Shown: positions 27,356-40,383, counted from the stretch's first letter. The stretch is DNA of 64,000 nt from Bradyrhizobium sp. LTSP885 (GCF_000938305.1 NZ_JYMT01000008.1:1-64000); one strand, 5' to 3'. The notes: a model not told the origin generated them from the sequence alone. Numbers and translations are program-made.

Positions 27356-30300
27356 ATGAACGTATTCTCCGCCGTCAATACCAAGGAGACGGTCGCGACC
27401 GAGACCGCGGACCAGCTTTGGTACAAGGACGCCATCATCTATCAGCTTCACGTCAAGGCGTTTGCCGACAGCAACAATGACGGCATCGGCGACTTCGCAG
27501 GACTGACGGAGAAGCTCGGCTATCTGCAGGAGCTCGGCGTCACCACGCTGTGGCTGCTGCCGTTCTACCCCTCGCCCGGCCGCGACGACGGCTACGACAT
27601 CGGCGATTACGGCGACATCAATCCTGATTTCGGGACGATGAAGGACTTCAAACGCTTCATCCAGGAGGCCAAGAAGCGCGGCCTGCGCGTCATCACCGAG
27701 CTCGTCATCAACCACACCTCCGACCAGCATGCCTGGTTCAAGCGCGCGCGCCGCAGCGGGCCGAATTCGAGTGCGCGAAGCTGGTATGTCTGGAGCGACA
27801 CCGATCAGAAATATCCCGGCACCCGCATCATCTTCACGGACACCGAGAAGTCGAACTGGACCTGGGATCCGGAAGCCGGCCAGTTCTACTGGCATCGCTT
27901 CTTCTCACACCAGCCGGACCTGAATTTCGACAATCCGCGCGTGGTGCGCGCGATCGTGCAGGTGATGAAGCGCTGGCTCGACACCGGCGTCGACGGCTTC
28001 CGGCTCGACGCCATCCCCTATCTGTGCGAGCGCGACGGCACCAACAACGAGAACCTGCCCGAGACGCATGCCATCATCAAGCAACTGCGCCAGGAGCTCG
28101 ACGCCTATGCCAAGGGCAAGGTGCTGCTTGCCGAGGCCAATCAGTGGCCGGAGGACGTGCAGGAATATTTCGGCCGCAGCGACGAATGCCACATGGCCTA
28201 TCACTTCCCGCTGATGCCGCGCATCTACATGGCGATCGCCCAGGAGGACCGCTTTCCGATCACCGACATCCTGCGGCAGACGCCGGATATCCCGGCCGCC
28301 TGCCAATGGGCGCTGTTCCTGCGCAATCACGACGAGCTGACGCTGGAGATGGTCACCGACGTCGAGCGCGACTATCTGTGGTCGACCTATGCCCACGATC
28401 CGCGCGCCCGGATCAATGTCGGCATCCGCAGGCGGCTCGCGCCGCTGATGGACAATGACCGCCGCAAGATCGAGCTGATGAACTCGCTGCTGCTGTCGTT
28501 CCCCGGCACGCCCATCATCTATTACGGCGACGAGATCGGCATGGGCGACAACATCTATCTCGGCGACCGCAACGGCGTGCGCACGCCGATGCAGTGGTCG
28601 CCGGACCGCAACGGCGGCTTCTCGCGTGCCGACCCCGCGCGGCTCTATGCGCCAACGATCATGGATCCGGTCTACGGCTACGAGTCCGTCAATGTCGAGG
28701 CGCAGTCGCGCAGCCTGTCCTCGCTGCTCTCTGCCACCAAGCGGCTGATCGCGGTGCGCAAGTCGACGCTGGCATTCGGGCGCGGCACCATGACGTTCAT
28801 CCGCCCGGAAAACCGCTCGGTGCTCGCTTATGTGCGTCAGCACCAGGGCGAGGTCATCCTGTGCGTCGCCAATCTGTCGCGCTCGGCGCAGGCAACCGAA
28901 CTCGACCTTTCCGCCTTCAGGGGCCGCATTCCACTCGAGATGCTCGGCCGGACGCGGTTCCCCGCGATCGGCGAGCTGCCCTACATGATCACGCTCGCGC
29001 CTTACGGCTTCTACTGGTTCCAGCTGCAGGAACGCGACAAGTCCGAGCCGGTGGTTCCGCACGCGGTGCCGGAGTTCGAGACGCTGGTGGTGCCGCTCAA
29101 TTCCACCTGGATGTCATTGGCGCGCACCCGCGGCGTGTTCGAGCGCGACGTTCTGCCCGACCACCTCGCGCGCACGCGGTGGTACCCGGAGCGATCGCCA
29201 AATGCGATCCAACCGGCGCTGGTCTCCGCGATCCCGTTCTGCGACATCGGCGACAACAGGCCGTGGCTCGTCTTCTTGGAGACCACGCAGCGCGGCACCA
29301 CCAGCCGCTACGTACTGCCGATGCAGATCGAGTGGGTGCGCTTCGACCGCGAGCGCTACAACCCGCGCGCCTTCGCCGCGGTGCGCCAGGGTGCGCGCGA
29401 GGGTACGCTGCTCGACGTCGCCACCGACCAGATCTTCACCGGCCTGTTCCTCCGCAATCTGCGGGAGAGTCTGACGGTCGATGAAGGCGAGCAAGGCCTG
29501 AAGCTTGAGTTCCGGCCGACCAACCGCTTCGCCGATAAGGCTATCCGGCAGCCGGAGCGTCTTCGCGTCTACGAAAACGATCAGCCGCACTCGACCGCGC
29601 TGGTCGACAACGAATATGTCACCAAGATCTACCGGAAGCTCGAAGTCGGCATCAATCCGGAGGTCGAGATCGGCCGCTTCCTCACCGAAGTGGTGGGTTT
29701 TCCCAACAGCCCCGCTTTGCTCGGCACCGCCGAGCTGATCGAGGGCGACAAACGCAGCGCGATCGCAGTTCTGCATGCCTTCGTGGTCAACCAGGGCGAT
29801 CTCTGGACCGTTACCGCCGGCCGCCTTGATCGATTCGTCGACACGCAGCGCGTGCTGGCCGCCAGCCAACACCCGACCGAAAACGACGATCAGGGATCCT
29901 ATCTGCACTACATGTCGCAGAGCGGAAAACGCCTGGCCGAGCTGCACATCGCGCTCGCCAGCAACAGGGAGCTGCCGGATTTTGCGCCGGAGCCGACGCG
30001 GCCCGAAGACGTGCAGCGCTGGAACGACGAGATCATGGCGCGGGCCGAGCGGGTGTTCGACACGCTGAAGCAGCGGCGCGATACATTGAAGGAAGCCGAC
30101 CGTCTGTTGGCCGACCGGTTGCTGGCCCAGCACGACATGCTGCCGGACCGGCTGAAGGCGCTGCTGCCGCGCGACATCGACGGCCTCAACATCCGCCATC
30201 ATGGCGACCTCCATCTCGGCCAGGTGCTGGTCGTCAAGGACGACGTCTTCATCATCGATTTCGATGGCGGACCGGGCCGGACCATCACCGAACGCCGTCG

Positions 30301-30657
30301 CAAGGCACCGGCTGCGCGGGACGTTGCCGGCCTGATCCGCTCGATCGACTACGCGACGACGGCTGCCCTGGAACGAGCGCTCGAGGTCGTTTCAGACGAA
30401 AGCGGCAAGTTGAGCCTCGCTTTGGCCGAATGGCGCGAGCGGGCGGCGGCCTCCTTCCTGGGCGCTTATCGCGAGACGATGGCCGGCCAGCGCCTGTGGC
30501 CGGCCGACGCCAAGGCCGCCGAGCGGCTGCTCGGCTTTTTCCTGCTTGAGAAAGCCTTCTACGAGATCGAATATGAACTGGCCAACCGGCCGGATTGGCT
30601 GCGGGTCCCACTGACAGGCCTGTTGAGGATCCTGGCGCAACAGCCGCATGAGGTTGC

Positions 30658-30661
<4 letters not shown>
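27356..30661 (+). CDS. treS: Trehalose synthase / maltokinase fusion
   Basis: 1101 residues from ATG 27356, with GAGGGAG 5 bases upstream; the open frame extends 64 codons further back through glgE but is out of frame with it. Residues about 20-560 are a GH13 trehalose synthase: [20 protein letters not shown], nucleophile Asp218 in [11 protein letters not shown], and [19 protein letters not shown]. Residues about 590-1095 are a maltokinase domain with [20 protein letters not shown] (His949-Asp951 region) and DFDGGPGR. TreS interconverts trehalose and maltose, and Mak phosphorylates maltose for GlgE. The fusion is known in proteobacteria. ATGA overlap with glgB. Confidence 0.95.
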
Positions 30662-32805
<2,144 letters not shown>

Positions 32806-32808
32806 TCC

Positions 32809-34881
32809 ATGCGACTGACCGAGGGGACGTCCTCGCGGCTTGGCGCCAGCTGGGACGGCAGGGGTACTAACTTTGCGCTGTTCTCCGCAAATGCGGAGAA
32901 GGTGGAGCTATGCCTGTTCGACGGCCAGGGCCGCCGCGAGCTCGAGCGGGTCGAATTGCCTGAACGAACCGAGGACGTCTGGCACGGCTATCTCAACGAC
33001 ATTTCGCCGGGCCAGCTCTACGGCTATCGCGTCTACGGCGCCTACGCGCCGGAGCGCGGCCACCGCTTCAATTCCAACAAGCTGCTGCTCGATCCCTATG
33101 CCAAGCGGCTCGCAGGAAGGCTGGTCTGGAGCGATGCGCATTTCGCCTACCGCACCGGCAGCGCGCGCGAGGACCTTTCGTTCGACCGGCGCGACAACGC
33201 CCGCGGCATGCCGAAGGCCGTGGTGGTCGACGAGACCTTCAACTGGGGGCGCCGCGAGATCCGGCCGCAAATCCCATGGCAAGACACCATCATCTATGAG
33301 GCCCACATCAAGGGCCTGACGCAGAAGCGCGAGGACGTGCCACCGGGTTTGCGGGGCACCTATGGCGGCCTGTCGTCACCCGCAATGATCGACCACCTCA
33401 AGCGGCTCGGCGTCACCACCGTGGAGCTGTTGCCGATCCACGGGCTGATCGACGACCGCACGCTGGTCGAGAAGAAGCTGGTGAACTACTGGGGCTACAA
33501 CACCATCGCGTTTTTCGCGCCGGAGGCGCGCTATGCGCAGGACAATGCGCTGGATTCCTTCCGTACCACGGTGGCCCGGCTGCACGACGCCGGCATCGAA
33601 GTGCTGCTCGACGTCGTCTACAACCACACCGCCGAAGGCAACCATATGGGCCCGACGCTGTGCTTCCGCGGCATCGACAATGCGTCCTACTACTGGCTGA
33701 ACCGCGAGAACCCGCGCTTCTATGACGACTTCACCGGCTGCGGCAGCTCGGTCAACCTCACCCATCCGCGCGTGCTGCAGATGGTGATGGACTCGCTGCG
33801 CTACTGGGTCGAGGTCTGCCATGTCGACGGCTTCCGCTTCGATCTCGCCACGACGCTGGCGCGCGGCCCGAACGGATTCGATCGCAACCATCCCTTCCTG
33901 ACCGCGATTCGCCAGGACCCGGTGCTGGCGACCGTGAAGATGGTGGCCGAGCCCTGGGACCTCGGCCTCGGCGGCTATCAGGTCGGCGCGTTTCCATCGC
34001 AATGGTCGGAATGGAATGATCGTTACCGCAGCGCGATGCGACGCTACTGGAGCGGCGAAGGCAGTCTGATCGGCGAAATCTCGGGCCGCATGACCGCGTC
34101 CTCCGACCTGTTTCACCATGACAATCGTACAACCCGCGCAGGCATCAACCACATCACGGTGCATGACGGATTTACCCTGGCCGACCTGTTCAGCTACAAC
34201 GAGAAGCACAACGAGGCCAATGGCGAGGACAATCGCGACGGCTCGAACGACAATCACTCCAACAATAGCGGCCATGAGGGCCCAACCGACGATCCCGCCA
34301 TCAATGCGCTGCGCCGCCAGCTCCGGAAGAACCAGCTCGCCTGCCTCCTGCTTGCCCAGGGCACCCCGCTGATCCTCGCCGGCGACGAAGTCGCCAACAC
34401 CCAGAACGGCAATAACAACGCTTATTGCCAGGACAACGAGACCGGCTGGGTCGGCTGGGAGAACCTCGGCACGGACGACGACATCATCGATTTCATCGGC
34501 CACCTGACCGCGCTGCGGCGCCGCTTCGGCCAGATCCGCTGTCAGCGCTGGCTCGACGGCCGCCGTGCCGACGGTACCTATGGCGTGCTGTGGCTGACAC
34601 CCTCGGCCGACGAGATGAAGGAGTCCGACTGGAAATTCCCGGAGGGCCGGTTCCTCGCCTACGTGCTCGGGCCGTTGGAACAGGAACAGGCGCCGATCTT
34701 TATCGTGCTGAACGCTGCGCCCGAGGAGATCGCATTCAAGATGCCGAAGATGCCGGATTATAAAAACTGGCAGCAGGTGCTGAACACCACCGCAAGCGAG
34801 CAGGACGGCGCCGCCTTTGCCTCAGGCGTCGACAGCAAGGCGCCGCCGCGTTCGGTGCTGGTGTTTGCAGGCTCTGCATGA
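32809..34881 (+). CDS. glgX: Glycogen debranching enzyme (isoamylase type)
   Basis: 690 residues. SSRLGASWDGRGTNFALFSA (CBM48), then the GH13_11 barrel: VVYNHTAEGNHMGP, nucleophile in GFRFDLATTLARG, acid in MVAEPWDLGLGGYQVG and VHDGFTLADLFSYNEKHNEA. It removes alpha-1,6 branches, releasing linear maltooligosaccharides that TreY can use. ATGA overlap with treZ supports one transcript. Confidence 0.96.
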   Translation: MRLTEGTSSRLGASWDGRGTNFALFSANAEKVELCLFDGQGRRELERVELPERTEDVWHGYLNDISPGQLYGYRVYGAYAPERGHRFNSNKLLLDPYAKRLAGRLVWSDAHFAYRTGSAREDLSFDRRDNARGMPKAVVVDETFNWGRREIRPQIPWQDTIIYEAHIKGLTQKREDVPPGLRGTYGGLSSPAMIDHLKRLGVTTVELLPIHGLIDDRTLVEKKLVNYWGYNTIAFFAPEARYAQDNALDSFRTTVARLHDAGIEVLLDVVYNHTAEGNHMGPTLCFRGIDNASYYWLNRENPRFYDDFTGCGSSVNLTHPRVLQMVMDSLRYWVEVCHVDGFRFDLATTLARGPNGFDRNHPFLTAIRQDPVLATVKMVAEPWDLGLGGYQVGAFPSQWSEWNDRYRSAMRRYWSGEGSLIGEISGRMTASSDLFHHDNRTTRAGINHITVHDGFTLADLFSYNEKHNEANGEDNRDGSNDNHSNNSGHEGPTDDPAINALRRQLRKNQLACLLLAQGTPLILAGDEVANTQNGNNNAYCQDNETGWVGWENLGTDDDIIDFIGHLTALRRRFGQIRCQRWLDGRRADGTYGVLWLTPSADEMKESDWKFPEGRFLAYVLGPLEQEQAPIFIVLNAAPEEIAFKMPKMPDYKNWQQVLNTTASEQDGAAFASGVDSKAPPRSVLVFAGSA

Positions 34882-36632
34882 ATGTCCATCACTTCGGCCC
34901 CGAGCTCACTCACGACGGCACGCGCTTTCGGCTGTGGGCGCCGGCCGCGAAGCGCGTCGACGTCCTGCTCGACAAGCCGCACCCGCTGACACGCGACGCA
35001 GCCGGCTGGTACATCGCCGAGATCCCGGGCATGGGCGCAGGCGCTCGCTACAAATTCCGGGTCGATGACGAGATCGACGTGCCCGATCCGGCGTCCGCGT
35101 TCCAGCCGGACGACGTGTTTGGCCCGAGCGAGGTGATCGACCATTCCGCCTTCAAATGGCGCGCCACGGCGTGGGGCGGGCGCCCCTGGCACGAGGCCGT
35201 CGTCCTCGAGGCCCATGTCGGCACCTTCACCCCTGAGGGCACCTATCGCGCCATGATCGACAAGCTCGATCATCTGGTCGCGACCGGCATCACCGCGCTC
35301 GAGCTGATGCCGCTTGCGGATTTCGCGGGCAAGCGCAACTGGGGCTACGACGGCGTGCTGTGGTATGCACCCGACAGCGCCTATGGCCGTCCCGATGACC
35401 TCAAGACCCTGATCGACGAGGCGCATCTGCGCGGTCTGATGGTGATGCTCGACGTGGTCTATAACCACTTCGGCCCCGAGGGAAACTATCTCGGCCGCTA
35501 TGCGCCGACCTTCTTCACCGACGCCAAGACGCCGTGGGGCAGCGCGATCGACTATCGTGTCCCCGAGGTGCACGCCTTCGCGATCGAAAACGCGGTGTCC
35601 TGGCTGCGCAACTATCGCTTCGATGGACTGCGCCTCGATGCCGTCGACACCATCATCGACGAGGACGGCGTTTCAGTCCTGCGTGACCTCAGCGTCGCAG
35701 CCGGGCGGCTCGCGGCCGAAACCGGCCGGCACATCAACCTCGTGCTCGAAAACGGCGAAAACCGCGCCAGCCTGCTGGACGCCACAGAGAAGCCTCCGCA
35801 CGGCAAATATCGGGCACAGTGGAACGACGACTACCATCATGTCTGGCGCGTGCTCCTGACGGGTGAATCGCAAGGCTACTACGCCGACTATCAACATGCG
35901 CCGGCGGGCCAGCTCGCCCGCGCGCTGTCGTCCGGCTACGTCTATCAAGGCCACCCCTCGAAGTTTCGCGGCGGCAAGCGCCGCGGCGAGCCAAGCGGAG
36001 CGCTGCCGCCGACCTGCTTCATCGACTTCCTGCAGAATCACGACCAGATCGGCAACCGTCCGCTTGGCGATCGCCTCGTGACCGTCGCAAAGCCGGCCGC
36101 GCTGGAGGCCGCGCTGGCCGTGACGCTGATCGCGCCGGCGACACCGATGTTGTTCATGGGCGAGGAATGGGGCGCGACGTCGCCGTTTCCATTCTTCTGC
36201 GATTTCAAGGGCGATCTCGCCGATGCGGTTCGCCAGGGACGGCGCAAGGAATTCGCCTGGGCATTCGAAAAATACGGCGACGACATTCCCGACCCGCTCG
36301 ACGAAAAGACCATGCGATCCGCCGTGCTCGACTGGACGGCGCTCAAGCACGACCCGGGCCGCACGCGACTGGCGCTGGTGCGTGACCTGCTCACGGTCAG
36401 GCACCGCGAGATCACGCCGCGGCTTGCGGGCGCGCGTTTCGGCGAGGCTCATGTCGCGAACGACCTCTTGACCGCGCATTGGCAGATGGCTGACGGCAAA
36501 ACGCTGCAGCTTGCGGTCAATCTCTCCGACCGCGATCTCCCCGCTACGCCGGAGATCAAGGGAACCCTGATCTGGGGCCGTGCGTTGTCGGATCACATCC
36601 CCGCCTGGTCGGTGCGCTGGTACATCGGATAG
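34878..36632 (+). CDS. treZ: Malto-oligosyltrehalose trehalohydrolase
   Basis: 584 residues. FRLWAPAAKRVDVLLDKPH (N-terminal E-set), then the GH13_10 barrel: ALELMPLADFAGKRNWGYDG, VVYNHFGPEGNYLGRYAPTF, nucleophile in GLRLDAVDTIIDEDG, and FLQNHDQIGNRPLGDR. The acid motif reads LVLENGENRASL. It cleaves maltooligosyltrehalose to free trehalose. treY begins 4 bp after its stop. Confidence 0.95.
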   Translation: MNVHHFGPELTHDGTRFRLWAPAAKRVDVLLDKPHPLTRDAAGWYIAEIPGMGAGARYKFRVDDEIDVPDPASAFQPDDVFGPSEVIDHSAFKWRATAWGGRPWHEAVVLEAHVGTFTPEGTYRAMIDKLDHLVATGITALELMPLADFAGKRNWGYDGVLWYAPDSAYGRPDDLKTLIDEAHLRGLMVMLDVVYNHFGPEGNYLGRYAPTFFTDAKTPWGSAIDYRVPEVHAFAIENAVSWLRNYRFDGLRLDAVDTIIDEDGVSVLRDLSVAAGRLAAETGRHINLVLENGENRASLLDATEKPPHGKYRAQWNDDYHHVWRVLLTGESQGYYADYQHAPAGQLARALSSGYVYQGHPSKFRGGKRRGEPSGALPPTCFIDFLQNHDQIGNRPLGDRLVTVAKPAALEAALAVTLIAPATPMLFMGEEWGATSPFPFFCDFKGDLADAVRQGRRKEFAWAFEKYGDDIPDPLDEKTMRSAVLDWTALKHDPGRTRLALVRDLLTVRHREITPRLAGARFGEAHVANDLLTAHWQMADGKTLQLAVNLSDRDLPATPEIKGTLIWGRALSDHIPAWSVRWYIG

Positions 36633-36636
36633 AACA

Positions 36637-39414
36637 ATGCCTCGCGCGATCCCGATCGCGACATACCGCCTGCAACTCACTGCCGATTTCGACTTCGATG
36701 CCGCAGCCCACGTGCTGCCGTATCTGAAGGCACTCGGCATCAGTCACGTCTATGCCTCGCCCTTCACCAAGGCGCGCAAGGGCTCGACGCATGGTTATGA
36801 CGTCGTCGACCACACAAAATTCAATCCGGAGCTCGGCGGCGAGGCCGGATTCGCGCGGCTGAGCGATGCGCTGAAACAAAATGACCTCGGCCTGATCCTC
36901 GACTTCGTGCCGAACCATGTCGGCGTGCATTTTGCTGACAATCCGTGGTGGCTCGATGTGCTGGAATGGGGTCAAACCTCGCCGCACGCGGTCTCCTTCG
37001 ACATCGACTGGGACCTGCTGCCCTATCGTGCTCGCGGCGGCGTGCTGCTGCCGATCCTCGGCTCGTCCTATGGCCAGGCACTGGAGCGCGGCCAGATCGA
37101 GCTGCGCTACGACGAAGCCGAAGGCAGCTTCTCCGCCTGGTATTTTGAACATCGCCTGCCGATCGCACCCGAGCGCTATGGCGAGGTGCTGCGGGCCATC
37201 GTCCGCGAAGCCGGCGCCGAGGACAGCGCGGCCGGACGCGCAATGCTCGACCTCGCCGCGCGATACCGGGGACTGCGTCACCCCAACCGCACCGAGGCTC
37301 CCACCCTCAAGGCAGAGTTGCGCGCGATCGACGGCGGCGCCGGCGTCATCGCGCGCGGGCTCACCGCCTATCGCGCCGCCGAGGATCGTCCGGCACACAC
37401 ACTCGCACTGCATCATTTGCTGGAGCGCCAGCACTACAAGCTCGGCCACTGGCGGCTTGCGTCCAGCGACATCAACTACCGCCGTTTCTTCGACGTCAAC
37501 ACGCTCGCCGGCCTGCGGGTCGAGGATGCCGGCACCTTCGAGGCGAGCCACAGCCTGGTGAAGCGCCTGATCGCGGAAGACCGGCTGCAGGGCTTGCGCC
37601 TCGACCACATCGACGGCCTGCGCGATCCGGCGCAGTACTTCCAGCGCCTGCGCCGCCTGATCCGCTCCGCGCAAGGCGCGAAGGCAAAGCCGTTCTACAT
37701 AGTGGTCGAGAAGATCCTCGGCGAGGACGAGAAGCTGCCCGCGCTCACCGGCGTCGACGGCACCACCGGCTATGAATGGATGAACGTGATCAGCCAGGTG
37801 CTGGTCGACGGTAGCGGCCTCGACCCTCTCAACGATATCTGGCGCCAAATCAGCAACCAGTCGCCCAATCTGGTGCCGGTGCTGCGCGAGGCCAAACGGC
37901 GGGTGCTCGAGACGCTGCTAACCAGCGAATTCACCGTGCTCACGCGCTTGCTGGCGCGGATCGCCGGCGGTCACTATTCGACGCGCGACTTTTCGGCCGA
38001 CAGCCTGCGCCAGGCGCTCGAACTCTACGTGCTGCACTTCCCGGTCTATCGCACCTATCTGACGACATCGGGCGCAAAGGCGCATGACCGCGCGCTGATC
38101 AACGACACGATCGCACGCGCTCGCGCCGACTGGTTCGCGGCCGACGAAGGCATCTTCGATTTCTTGCGCGATGCCCTGACCATGGACCTGCTCAAGCCCG
38201 GCCGTCCGCCGCACGGTGCGCCGCGGGTCCGCCGTTTCGCGCTGAAGGTCCAGCAATTCACCGGGCCGATGATGGCGAAGTCGCTGGAGGACACGGCCTT
38301 CTATCGCTACCACCGCCTGCTGGCGCTGAACGAGGTCGGCGGCGATCCCGCCGCGGGCGCGCTTTCCGCCGACCGCTTCCACGCCATGATGCGGACCCGT
38401 AACAGCGAGTGGCCGCACGGCATGACCGCGACCGCGACCCACGACACCAAGCGGGGCGAGGACGCCCGCGCGCGGATCATGGCGCTGGCCGAAATCCCCG
38501 GCGAATGGACCAGCGCGGTCGCGCGCTGGAAGGTGCTGAATGCACCGCACCTCGTGCTCGACGGCGAGATGCGCGCGCCATCGGCGACTTTCGAATACAT
38601 GCTGTATCAGGCATTGATCGGCGCCTGGGAGCCGGACGATGCATCCTTTGTCGAGCGGATGCAGGCCTACGCCCTGAAGGCGGCGCGCGAAGGCAAGCAG
38701 GAGACGAGCTGGCTCAATCCGTATCAACCTTATGAAGACGGCGTCAAAGCCTTCATCGAGCGGATCCTGGATCGCAAGATATCAGCCGAATTCCTCGCTT
38801 CGCTGGAGGCACTGGCGCAACGCACGGCCCGGATCGGCGCATTGAACTCGCTCAGCCAGGTCACGCTGAAGGCGACGATGCCGGGCGTGCCGGATTTCTA
38901 TCAGGGCACCGAGCTGTGGGATTTTTCGCTTGTCGACCCCGACAATCGGAGGCCGGTCGATTTTCCCGGACGCGCGGAGCTGCTCGCGGTGGCGGAAGCG
39001 CCGGATTGGGGTGCGCTCGCGCAGGCCTGGCCCGATGGCCGGTTGAAGCTCGCATGGACGCGGCATCTGCTGCGGCTGCGGAACGAGGTGCCCGATGTCT
39101 TCACCAGCGGCGACTATGAGCCGCTCGAGGTTGACGGCCCGCATCGCGGTCACGTCATCGCATTCGCTCGGCGCCACGGCCGCGACGCAATCATTGTCGC
39201 GGTCGCCAGATGGTTTGCCCCGTTCACGCAGGGCGGGCGGACGTGGCCGCATCCCGACGCCTTCGACGGCGCGATCGATGTGACGGGATATGCGACGAAG
39301 GGCGGTGATAACAGGCTTCAACTTTCAGCGCTGTTCGAGCAGCTGCCGGTCGCGGTGCTGAGAGCGAGGGTCCCCGCCAAAGGGACGTCAAAGCGAAAAC
39401 CGAGCCATCTATAG
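36637..39414 (+). CDS. treY: Malto-oligosyltrehalose synthase
   Basis: 925 residues from ATG 36637 (MPRAIPIATYRLQLTADFDF). The frame is open 19 codons upstream inside treZ, but the family starts here. GH13_26 features: YASPFTKARKGSTHGYDVVD, DFVPNHVGVHFADNPWW, GLRLDHIDGLRDP and VEKILGEDEKLPAL. It rearranges the reducing-end glucose of maltooligosaccharides into a trehalose unit. As last gene of the operon it is followed by a strong nested inverted repeat. Confidence 0.95.
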   Translation: MPRAIPIATYRLQLTADFDFDAAAHVLPYLKALGISHVYASPFTKARKGSTHGYDVVDHTKFNPELGGEAGFARLSDALKQNDLGLILDFVPNHVGVHFADNPWWLDVLEWGQTSPHAVSFDIDWDLLPYRARGGVLLPILGSSYGQALERGQIELRYDEAEGSFSAWYFEHRLPIAPERYGEVLRAIVREAGAEDSAAGRAMLDLAARYRGLRHPNRTEAPTLKAELRAIDGGAGVIARGLTAYRAAEDRPAHTLALHHLLERQHYKLGHWRLASSDINYRRFFDVNTLAGLRVEDAGTFEASHSLVKRLIAEDRLQGLRLDHIDGLRDPAQYFQRLRRLIRSAQGAKAKPFYIVVEKILGEDEKLPALTGVDGTTGYEWMNVISQVLVDGSGLDPLNDIWRQISNQSPNLVPVLREAKRRVLETLLTSEFTVLTRLLARIAGGHYSTRDFSADSLRQALELYVLHFPVYRTYLTTSGAKAHDRALINDTIARARADWFAADEGIFDFLRDALTMDLLKPGRPPHGAPRVRRFALKVQQFTGPMMAKSLEDTAFYRYHRLLALNEVGGDPAAGALSADRFHAMMRTRNSEWPHGMTATATHDTKRGEDARARIMALAEIPGEWTSAVARWKVLNAPHLVLDGEMRAPSATFEYMLYQALIGAWEPDDASFVERMQAYALKAAREGKQETSWLNPYQPYEDGVKAFIERILDRKISAEFLASLEALAQRTARIGALNSLSQVTLKATMPGVPDFYQGTELWDFSLVDPDNRRPVDFPGRAELLAVAEAPDWGALAQAWPDGRLKLAWTRHLLRLRNEVPDVFTSGDYEPLEVDGPHRGHVIAFARRHGRDAIIVAVARWFAPFTQGGRTWPHPDAFDGAIDVTGYATKGGDNRLQLSALFEQLPVAVLRARVPAKGTSKRKPSHL

Positions 39415-39501
39415 AAGCGCGGAGGCCGTCCGGGATCGACGGCCGGACGGCCTGGCGGATGTCGTGCCGGTTACGAAGGCCGGTTCCCTCCCTCCGCGCT
39501 T
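39415..39501. terminator. Nested inverted repeat after treY, possible bidirectional terminator
   Basis: Inner perfect 11-bp stem AGGCCGTCCGG (39423-39433) with CCGGACGGCCT (39443-39453), loop 9. Outer 11-bp stem AAGCGCGGAGG (39415-39425) with CCTCCGCGCTT (39491-39501), sharing three bases with the inner arm, so the two forms are mutually exclusive at the base. No U-tract follows. It starts directly after the treY stop and separates two convergent genes. Confidence 0.5.
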
Positions 39502-39585
39502 ATAATGATGCTCCGGCAAATTCGTTACCGAGAGGCTGACGGCCGCCCGCCAGGTGCAGTATTTCGTTGCTGCAAGGCACAACGA

Positions 39586-39897
39586 TCAGCCGCGCTTGGT
39601 CAGCAGCAACTGCCCGCTCTTCTGAATAGCGATCTGCGCGACCTCGGCGAAGCGTTGCAGCAACCATGGCAACGTCACCTCCAAGCGCACATACGCGTCC
39701 TCGACGTCGAGATGCCCAGCGGCGACCTGCCCAAGCGCACGCACGCGGAAGGTCAAGCGGTTGTCGTCCCAGCGCTCCTCGTCGATGCTCAAAGCCCGCA
39801 CGCTTGTCGCCGCGCGCGACAATCCCGTCTTCAGGCGGCGCTTGGCCTCGTCGCGGCCGAGATGATGCGGGATCGAAACGATAAGCGGCGTAGACAT
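39586..39897 (-). CDS. Polyhydroxyalkanoic acid system family protein
   Basis: 103 residues from ATG 39897, with AGGAGG 7 bases upstream; a GTG directly before it is less well placed. MSTPLIVSIPHHLGRDEAKR is the typical start of this small family, often annotated as PHA granule or synthesis regulators. The rest is a beta-rich domain ending in a basic tail. Probably cytoplasmic, possibly granule-associated; the family role is poorly defined. Convergent with treY. Confidence 0.8.
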   Translation of the reverse strand: MSTPLIVSIPHHLGRDEAKRRLKTGLSRAATSVRALSIDEERWDDNRLTFRVRALGQVAAGHLDVEDAYVRLEVTLPWLLQRFAEVAQIAIQKSGQLLLTKRG

Positions 39898-39983
39898 CAC
39901 AAACCCTCCTCGACCGATTTCGTTGATGTAATTCCGTTCCGCACAAATGGAAGATGCGCCGGCTTTATCGCACCCTTAGGGAT

Positions 39984-40008
39984 GGAACCTTCACAGTTCC
40001 GGTGGGTT
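39984..40008 (+). promoter_or_regulatory. Candidate EcfG promoter upstream of DUF3309 gene
   Basis: GGAAC (39984-39988), 16 bases, GGTT (40005-40008). The gene starts 53 bp downstream. The -10 has G instead of C at its first base, as in the ligD-facing site. Confidence 0.5.
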
Positions 40009-40061
40009 TCCTCCACGCAAAGGGCACACGCACAGGGCCCGTGGGCTGAGGAGAGCTTGAG

Positions 40062-40226
40062 ATGTCAATTGGAACGATCATTCTTATCATTCTGGTCATC
40101 GCGCTGCTGGGCGGCTTCAGCGGCATCGGCGGCGGACCGTTCTACGGCACCGGCTATTACGGCGGCGGCGGCCTCGGCCTCGTGGTCGTGATTCTGCTGG
40201 TTCTGCTGCTGCTGGGACGACTGTAG
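40062..40226 (+). CDS. DUF3309 family small membrane protein
   Basis: 54 residues with GAGGAG 9 bases before ATG. Two hydrophobic helices (TIILIILVIALLGG and LGLVVVILLVLLLLG) flank a Gly-rich loop with Tyr/Phe. DUF3309 proteins are very short membrane proteins common in rhizobia and often stress-induced; function unknown. A candidate EcfG promoter precedes it. Confidence 0.85.
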   Translation: MSIGTIILIILVIALLGGFSGIGGGPFYGTGYYGGGGLGLVVVILLVLLLLGRL

Positions 40227-40261
40227 CGCTCGGGCGCGTTGCGCCCCTTCCGCATCGAAGA

Positions 40262-40367
40262 CTGTCATCACCCGCGAAAGCGGGTGATCCAGTATTCCAG
40301 AGGCGCTGATGATTGAACCGATGGGCCGCAGCGTACTGGATACCCCGCTTTCGCGGGGTATGACAGC
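40262..40367. repeat. Palindromic repeat B (single copy in window)
   Basis: Arms CTGTCATCACCCGCGAAAGC and GCTTTCGCGGGGTATGACAG enclose about 66 bp, themselves with a second pair, TCCAGTATTCC and CAGCGTACTGGA. It lies between the convergent DUF3309 gene and ligD, and resembles REP-type intergenic palindromes. Confidence 0.7.
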
Positions 40368-40383
40368 CAGGGGCGAAGGCAAG

